Source: Candidatus Rifleibacteriota bacterium
GTDB lineage: Bacteria; Riflebacteria; Ozemobacteria; Ozemobacterales; Ozemobacteraceae
Direction: 5' to 3'
DNA length: 8,986 nucleotides
NCBI GenBank assembly: GCA_022704885.1
Contig: JAKJFO010000166.1
Location: 1 to 8,986 of the forward strand
Of this stretch, positions 6,949 to 8,986 are shown one piece after another. Both the position numbers and the translations under genes were made by a program. The notes below the pieces were generated by a model. It made no database searches and was not told where the DNA came from. It was given only the letters and a program-made list of their open reading frames with translations. Every line of letters starts with the position of its first letter. Within the stretch, counting starts at the first letter, position 1.

Positions 6949-8187
6949 ATGCACAGTCTTAAGGAATTCGACAGCGAGATTTTTGAAATTATCGGACGCG
7001 AGAAAAAGCGCCAGATGAGTCAGATCGAGCTTATCGCTTCAGAAAATTTTGTGTCTGAAGCTGTTCTCGAAGCACTCGGCTCGGTTCTCACCAACAAATA
7101 TGCCGAAGGCTACCCGGCAAAGCGCTATTACGGCGGCTGCGAAGTCGTTGACGAAGCCGAAAATCTGGCCCGCGACCGCGTCAAAAAGCTTTTTGGTGCC
7201 GAACATGCTAACGTGCAGCCGCACTCAGGCAGCCAGGCCAATATGGCTGTTTATCAGGTCGTTCTCAAGCCCGGCGACACCTTTCTCGGCATGAACCTGC
7301 AGAACGGTGGTCATCTTACCCACGGCAGTCCGGTTAACTTCAGTGGACTGCTCTACAATGTCGTTCCTTACGGCGTTACCGATGACACTGAAACTCTTGA
7401 TTACGACATGCTGCACAAACTGGCAGTAGAGAATAAAGCCAAGATGATCATGGTCGGCGCCTCTGCCTACCCGCGCGTCATCGACTTCGAAAGAATCCGC
7501 AAAGTCTGTGACGAAATCGATGCGGTAATGTGCGTCGATATGGCTCACATCGCCGGTCTCGTCGCAGCCGGCCTGCATCCGTCGCCGATTCCCTACGCTG
7601 ATTTTGTGACCTCGACCACTCACAAAACTCTGCGCGGCCCTCGCGGCGGCCTGATTCTCTGCAAGGAAAAATGGGCTAAAGCTATCGACAAGGCGATTTT
7701 CCCGGGTCTGCAGGGTGGCCCGCTCATGCACGTAATCGCAGCCAAGGCCGTTGCTTTCAAAGAAGCGCTCGAACCTGAATTCAAGAATTACCAGAAAAAG
7801 GTCATTGAAAACGCTCAGGCTCTCGCCAAAGCACTTACTGCAAAAGGCTTCCGACTGGTCTCTGGAGGCACCGACAACCATCTGATGCTCATTGACGTGC
7901 GCAATAAAAACGTAACCGGTAAACTTGCCGAAAAAGCGCTCGATCACGCCGGTATCACAGTCAACAAAAACACCATACCGAATGATCCACAGTCGCCCTT
8001 TGTTACTTCTGGCCTGCGTGTCGGCACACCGGCCGTAACGACCCGAGGTATGACTACCAATGAAATGAGCAGGATTGCCGACCTGATGGACGAGGCACTG
8101 ACAGCCCCTGAAGATGAAGCCAATCTTGCTGCTGTTAAGGGCAAAGTAAACGAAATCTGCAAAAAATTTCCCTTTTATAAAATTTGA
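6949..8187 (+). CDS. glyA: Serine hydroxymethyltransferase
   Basis: SHMT interconverts glycine plus 5,10-methylene-THF with serine plus THF, using PLP. At 412 residues it is full length for the bacterial enzyme. Visible motifs: ELIASENF (27-34), [15 protein letters not shown] (49-63), PHSGSQAN (91-98), [14 protein letters not shown] (120-133), [13 protein letters not shown] (196-208), the PLP lysine Lys226 in [22 protein letters not shown], and SGLRVGTPA with the carboxylate-binding Arg. Oddity: the usual (S/A)HGGHLTHG reads QNGGHLTHG, so the first His is Asn119; the PLP-stacking His and the rest of the site are intact. ATG 6949 follows AAGGAG (6937-6942), which lies inside the 3' end of gcvT, so the two genes are probably translationally coupled. 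It converts glycine made by the neighbouring Gcv proteins to serine, or the reverse. Confidence 0.97.
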   Translation: MHSLKEFDSEIFEIIGREKKRQMSQIELIASENFVSEAVLEALGSVLTNKYAEGYPAKRYYGGCEVVDEAENLARDRVKKLFGAEHANVQPHSGSQANMAVYQVVLKPGDTFLGMNLQNGGHLTHGSPVNFSGLLYNVVPYGVTDDTETLDYDMLHKLAVENKAKMIMVGASAYPRVIDFERIRKVCDEIDAVMCVDMAHIAGLVAAGLHPSPIPYADFVTSTTHKTLRGPRGGLILCKEKWAKAIDKAIFPGLQGGPLMHVIAAKAVAFKEALEPEFKNYQKKVIENAQALAKALTAKGFRLVSGGTDNHLMLIDVRNKNVTGKLAEKALDHAGITVNKNTIPNDPQSPFVTSGLRVGTPAVTTRGMTTNEMSRIADLMDEALTAPEDEANLAAVKGKVNEICKKFPFYKI

Positions 8188-8201
8188 CAGGAGATCATAA
8201 G

Positions 8202-8561
8202 ATGAAATTCACAAAAGAACATGAATGGGCAAAACTTGATGGTAACGTGGTAACCGTGGGCATTACTGACTATGCGGCCCACCAGCTTGGCGACGTGGTA
8301 TTTGTCGAACTGCCGGCCAAAGGCAGCAAATTGTCCATGGGCAAAACCTTTGGCACCATCGAATCGGTCAAAACCGTTTCTGACATGTATGCCCCGGTCA
8401 GCGGCGAAGTCGTCGAAACCAACAGCGAACTCGAAGGCAACCCGGCTCTGGTTAACGAATCGCCGATGGATGCCGGCTGGATAGTTAAAATCAAGGTCGC
8501 CGATTCCAAAGAATACGACACACTGCTTTCAGAAGCTGACTACAAAAAAATCTGCGAATAA
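8202..8561 (+). CDS. gcvH: Glycine cleavage system H-protein (lipoyl carrier)
   Basis: H-protein carries the aminomethyl intermediate on a lipoyl arm between the P-, T- and L-proteins. The 119-residue product is slightly shorter than the usual 125-130 residues. It opens FTKEHEWAKLDG, followed by VGITDYAAHQLGDVVFVELP and the lipoylation site Lys57 in IESVKTVSDMYAP, then NPALVNESPMDAGWIVKIK. ATG 8202 is chosen because AGGAG (8189-8193) is 8 nt upstream and the family N-terminus begins here; an in-frame TTG at 8184 would overlap the glyA stop. It lies 14 nt after glyA and 18 nt before gcvPA. Lipoylation enzymes are not in the window. Confidence 0.97.
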   Translation: MKFTKEHEWAKLDGNVVTVGITDYAAHQLGDVVFVELPAKGSKLSMGKTFGTIESVKTVSDMYAPVSGEVVETNSELEGNPALVNESPMDAGWIVKIKVADSKEYDTLLSEADYKKICE

Positions 8562-8579
8562 ACCGACAGGAGCTGTCTT

Positions 8580-8986
8580 ATGGCTAACTATATCCCCACA
8601 ACTCCTGCCGAAGTGCAGGAAATGCTCGGGGCCATCGGCGTCAAGACCATCGAAGATCTTTTTGCCGAAATTCCGCCTGAACTGAGGCTGCAGGGCGACC
8701 TCAACATTCCTGAAGGAATGAGTGAGCCCGAAATGACGCGAAAGCTGACCCGCCTTTCTCAGAACAACGAAACCGTCGACGACAAAGTCTGTTTTCTTGG
8801 TGGCGGAGCCTACGATCACATAATTCCGGCAGCAATCGACCATCTGCTGCTGCGCGGCGACTTTTTCACGGCCTACACTCCCTATCAGCCAGAAGTTTCG
8901 CAGGGCACCCTGCAGTGCATCTACGAATTTCAGAGCCTGATCTGCGGTCTGACCGGCATGGATCAGGCCAACGCCTCGATGTATGA
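8580..8986 (+). CDS. gcvPA: Glycine dehydrogenase (decarboxylating) subunit 1, 3' end cut by window edge
   Basis: The frame is open from ATG 8580 to the right edge, covering 135 residues plus two bases. The start NYIPTTPAEVQEMLGAIGVKT is followed by IEDLFAEIP, LNIPEGMSEPEM, FLGGGAYDHIIPAAIDHLL, FFTAYTPYQPEVSQGTLQ, EFQSLICGLTGM and NASMYD. These are landmarks of the N-terminal subunit of the split P-protein, which with the PLP-bearing GcvPB subunit decarboxylates glycine and loads the aminomethyl group onto GcvH. The short N-terminus fits the split type rather than the fused, roughly 950-residue P-protein of E. coli. AGGAG (8568-8572) lies 7 nt before the ATG. gcvPB is expected directly after it, outside the window. 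The lipoamide dehydrogenase gene is likewise not seen. Confidence 0.93.
   Translation, partial: MANYIPTTPAEVQEMLGAIGVKTIEDLFAEIPPELRLQGDLNIPEGMSEPEMTRKLTRLSQNNETVDDKVCFLGGGAYDHIIPAAIDHLLLRGDFFTAYTPYQPEVSQGTLQCIYEFQSLICGLTGMDQANASMY

Noticed and set aside
8184..8201. TTG 8184 as the gcvH start
   Set aside because: It overlaps the glyA stop and lies upstream of the AGGAG that is well placed for ATG 8202; the added residues are not part of the family.

Overview
The window is an ordinary-looking stretch of bacterial chromosome of medium GC content, tightly packed and with clear Shine-Dalgarno sites. It holds no rRNA, tRNA, IS element, phage gene or CRISPR array that I can see. The gene content points to an anaerobe with folate-based one-carbon metabolism: a stand-alone formate-tetrahydrofolate ligase, a bifunctional FolD, a glycine cleavage P-protein of the split type (GcvPA alone) and a DUF1848 protein. 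I cannot fix the phylum from sequence alone.

Layout. Bases 1-1864 hold two minus-strand genes. A substrate-binding-protein-like gene (1864 to 872) has no visible signal peptide and no transporter partner genes nearby. Downstream of it in the same direction is a DUF1848 gene that starts at 747 and runs open off the left edge. A 246-bp divergent intergenic region (1865-2110) carries a good sigma70-type promoter for the right-hand operon.

From 2111 to the right edge there is one plus-strand operon with short gaps: folD, a class V aminotransferase, fhs, gcvT, glyA, gcvH and gcvPA (cut by the edge). Together these proteins can turn formate into 10-formyl-THF (Fhs), then 5,10-methenyl- and 5,10-methylene-THF (FolD), join that C1 unit with CO2 and ammonia to make glycine (glycine cleavage system in reverse), and convert glycine plus a second methylene-THF to serine (GlyA). 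This is the folate and glycine core of the reductive glycine pathway. The same enzymes can run oxidatively to catabolise glycine and serine, or simply supply C1 units, and sequence does not decide direction. The aminotransferase is of the alanine/serine-glyoxylate type and would connect glycine, serine, alanine, glyoxylate and pyruvate pools. GcvPB and the lipoamide dehydrogenase (L-protein) are not in the window; gcvPB is expected just beyond the right edge.

I found no clearly new biological system. The best leads are the compact formate-to-serine operon with an embedded aminotransferase, the signal-less orphan binding protein, and the neighbouring DUF1848 gene.
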